Assembly: GCA_023139225.1 (NCBI GenBank)
Contig: JAGLNZ010000246.1
Location: 1-14,373 of the forward strand
Reading direction: 5' to 3'
DNA length: 14,373 bases
DNA from: Desulfobacula sp.
GTDB taxonomy: Bacteria > Desulfobacterota > Desulfobacteria > Desulfobacterales > Desulfobacteraceae
Part shown: in pieces, positions 13,963 through 14,373 of the stretch
Position numbering within the stretch: the stretch's first letter is position 1
Layout: each line of letters starts with the position of its first letter
Position numbers and translations under genes: made by a program
The notes under the pieces: model-generated
Database searches by the model: none
Seen by the model: only the letters and a program-made list of their open reading frames with translations
What the model was told of the DNA's origin: nothing

Positions 13963-14373
13963 ATTCCAGCCTTTAAATTATTTTCCATACTTTTTATTGA
14001 CAAAAAAGAAGGCCCTATCCTAAATGTAGAGCATAACAGAAAAATTATAGTTGTTATAAACAGTTATGAATATGTCGCCGAATCGTTACCGGGGCAGGAA
14101 ATTGAGGTGCAATATGAAATCATTGATTTGTCTGATCATCTCCAGCCTATTGTGCTGTTCATTTCTATTGAGTCCTGGACCCTGAACAGGGTGCAGGCCA
14201 AAATCCCTTACGGAGTAAAAAAAGGGCGTTACGACATGAAAATCTGTGATGGTCTGAATGCCTGTAGCAACAATATCGGATTTATCGTCAGAAAGGCTTC
14301 AAATCCTGATCTTTGTTTTTCTTCTAATGGCCCGGTGATCGGTTTTAAAAAACGTCGGGTTGCCTGCGGTGAC
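13963..14373 (+). CDS. Unresolved partial reading frame with IPT/TIG-like domain character (start uncertain, runs off the right edge)
   Basis: One frame is open from the stop at 13960-13962 to the window end. Its residues look like an IPT/TIG immunoglobulin-like unit: 'LPGQEIEVQYEII', then 'SWTLNRVQAKIPYGVKKGRY' and 'MKICDGLNACSNNIGFIV', where the spacing between the 'PGQ' turn and the 'I-P-x-G-x-x-x-G' turn fits such domains. No ATG opens it; GTG at 14107 has an AGGA box 7-9 bases before it. A second frame starts at ATG 14114 with GAGG 6 bases upstream and encodes 'MKSLICLIISSLLCCSFLLS', a clean export signal, but stops at 14183-14185. TTGACA at 13997-14002 with TAAATG at 14021 could be the promoter. 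The gene may be frameshifted, or only one reading is real. Confidence 0.4.
   Translation, partial: MPAFKLFSILFIDKKEGPILNVEHNRKIIVVINSYEYVAESLPGQEIEVQYEIIDLSDHLQPIVLFISIESWTLNRVQAKIPYGVKKGRYDMKICDGLNACSNNIGFIVRKASNPDLCFSSNGPVIGFKKRRVACGD
13997..14026 (+). promoter_or_regulatory. Promoter-like boxes before the right-edge reading frame
   Basis: An exact TTGACA (13997-14002) is followed at 18 bases by TAAATG (14021-14026), or at 17 bases by CTAAAT. The layout resembles the J-domain gene promoter. A start near 14033 would lie downstream of most of the upstream part of the open frame, favouring a translation start at 14107 or 14114. Confidence 0.4.

Noticed and set aside
1..14373. CRISPR array, insertion sequence or prophage
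   Set aside because: No regularly spaced direct repeats, transposase, integrase or terminal inverted repeats were seen by reading.

Overview
The window reads as chromosome from an anaerobic Desulfobacterota-type bacterium, possibly Desulfobacterales. This rests on the style of the proteins: a glycogen synthase beginning 'AKAGGLADVSAALI', a very large two-domain debranching enzyme, a cysteine-rich DUF3795 protein, an E1-like/MoaD-like pair and many AT-rich spacers. No rRNA, tRNA, intact mobile element or CRISPR array is visible, so the placement is an inference from protein character and not a proof.

Left two thirds (1-9382, all minus strand): seven genes lie head to tail with gaps of 0-35 bases or a short overlap, in transcription order MoaD/ThiS-like sulfur carrier, HesA/MoeB/ThiF-like adenylyltransferase, Sir2 deacylase, HIT hydrolase, a 1447-residue debranching enzyme, alpha-glucan phosphorylase (glgP-like), and the start of glycogen synthase (glgA-like, cut by the window edge). 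The last three form a storage-polysaccharide module: synthase builds the chain, phosphorylase releases glucose-1-phosphate, and the debranching enzyme clears branch points. The first four are a small set of nucleotide- or acyl-adenylate-linked enzymes upstream in the same apparent transcription unit.

Middle (9383-11126): a divergent spacer with weak promoter-like boxes on both strands, then two plus-strand genes of unknown function (a soluble 178-residue protein and a lipoprotein), facing a minus-strand DUF3795 cysteine-rich protein.

Right third (11127-14373): a decayed GlxA/AraC-type regulator with an internal deletion and frame change; a small J-domain co-chaperone with a good sigma70-like promoter and a G-quadruplex-capable linker; a dodecin lacking the usual flavin-stacking tryptophan; a minus-strand pair made of a cyclic-nucleotide-binding-domain protein and a gamma-class carbonic anhydrase; a 47-residue two-helix membrane protein that automated calling would probably miss; and an unresolved plus-strand reading frame at the edge, in which a signal-peptide-like start and an IPT/TIG-like domain lie in different frames.

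The most noteworthy items are the eukaryote-like bifunctional debranching enzyme, its coupling to the MoaD/E1/Sir2/HIT set, the regulator remnant, the unannotated small membrane protein, the 14-base perfect inverted repeat inside the carbonic anhydrase gene, and the frame conflict at the right end. I found no convincing wholly new multi-gene system; the mixed operon is the nearest candidate.
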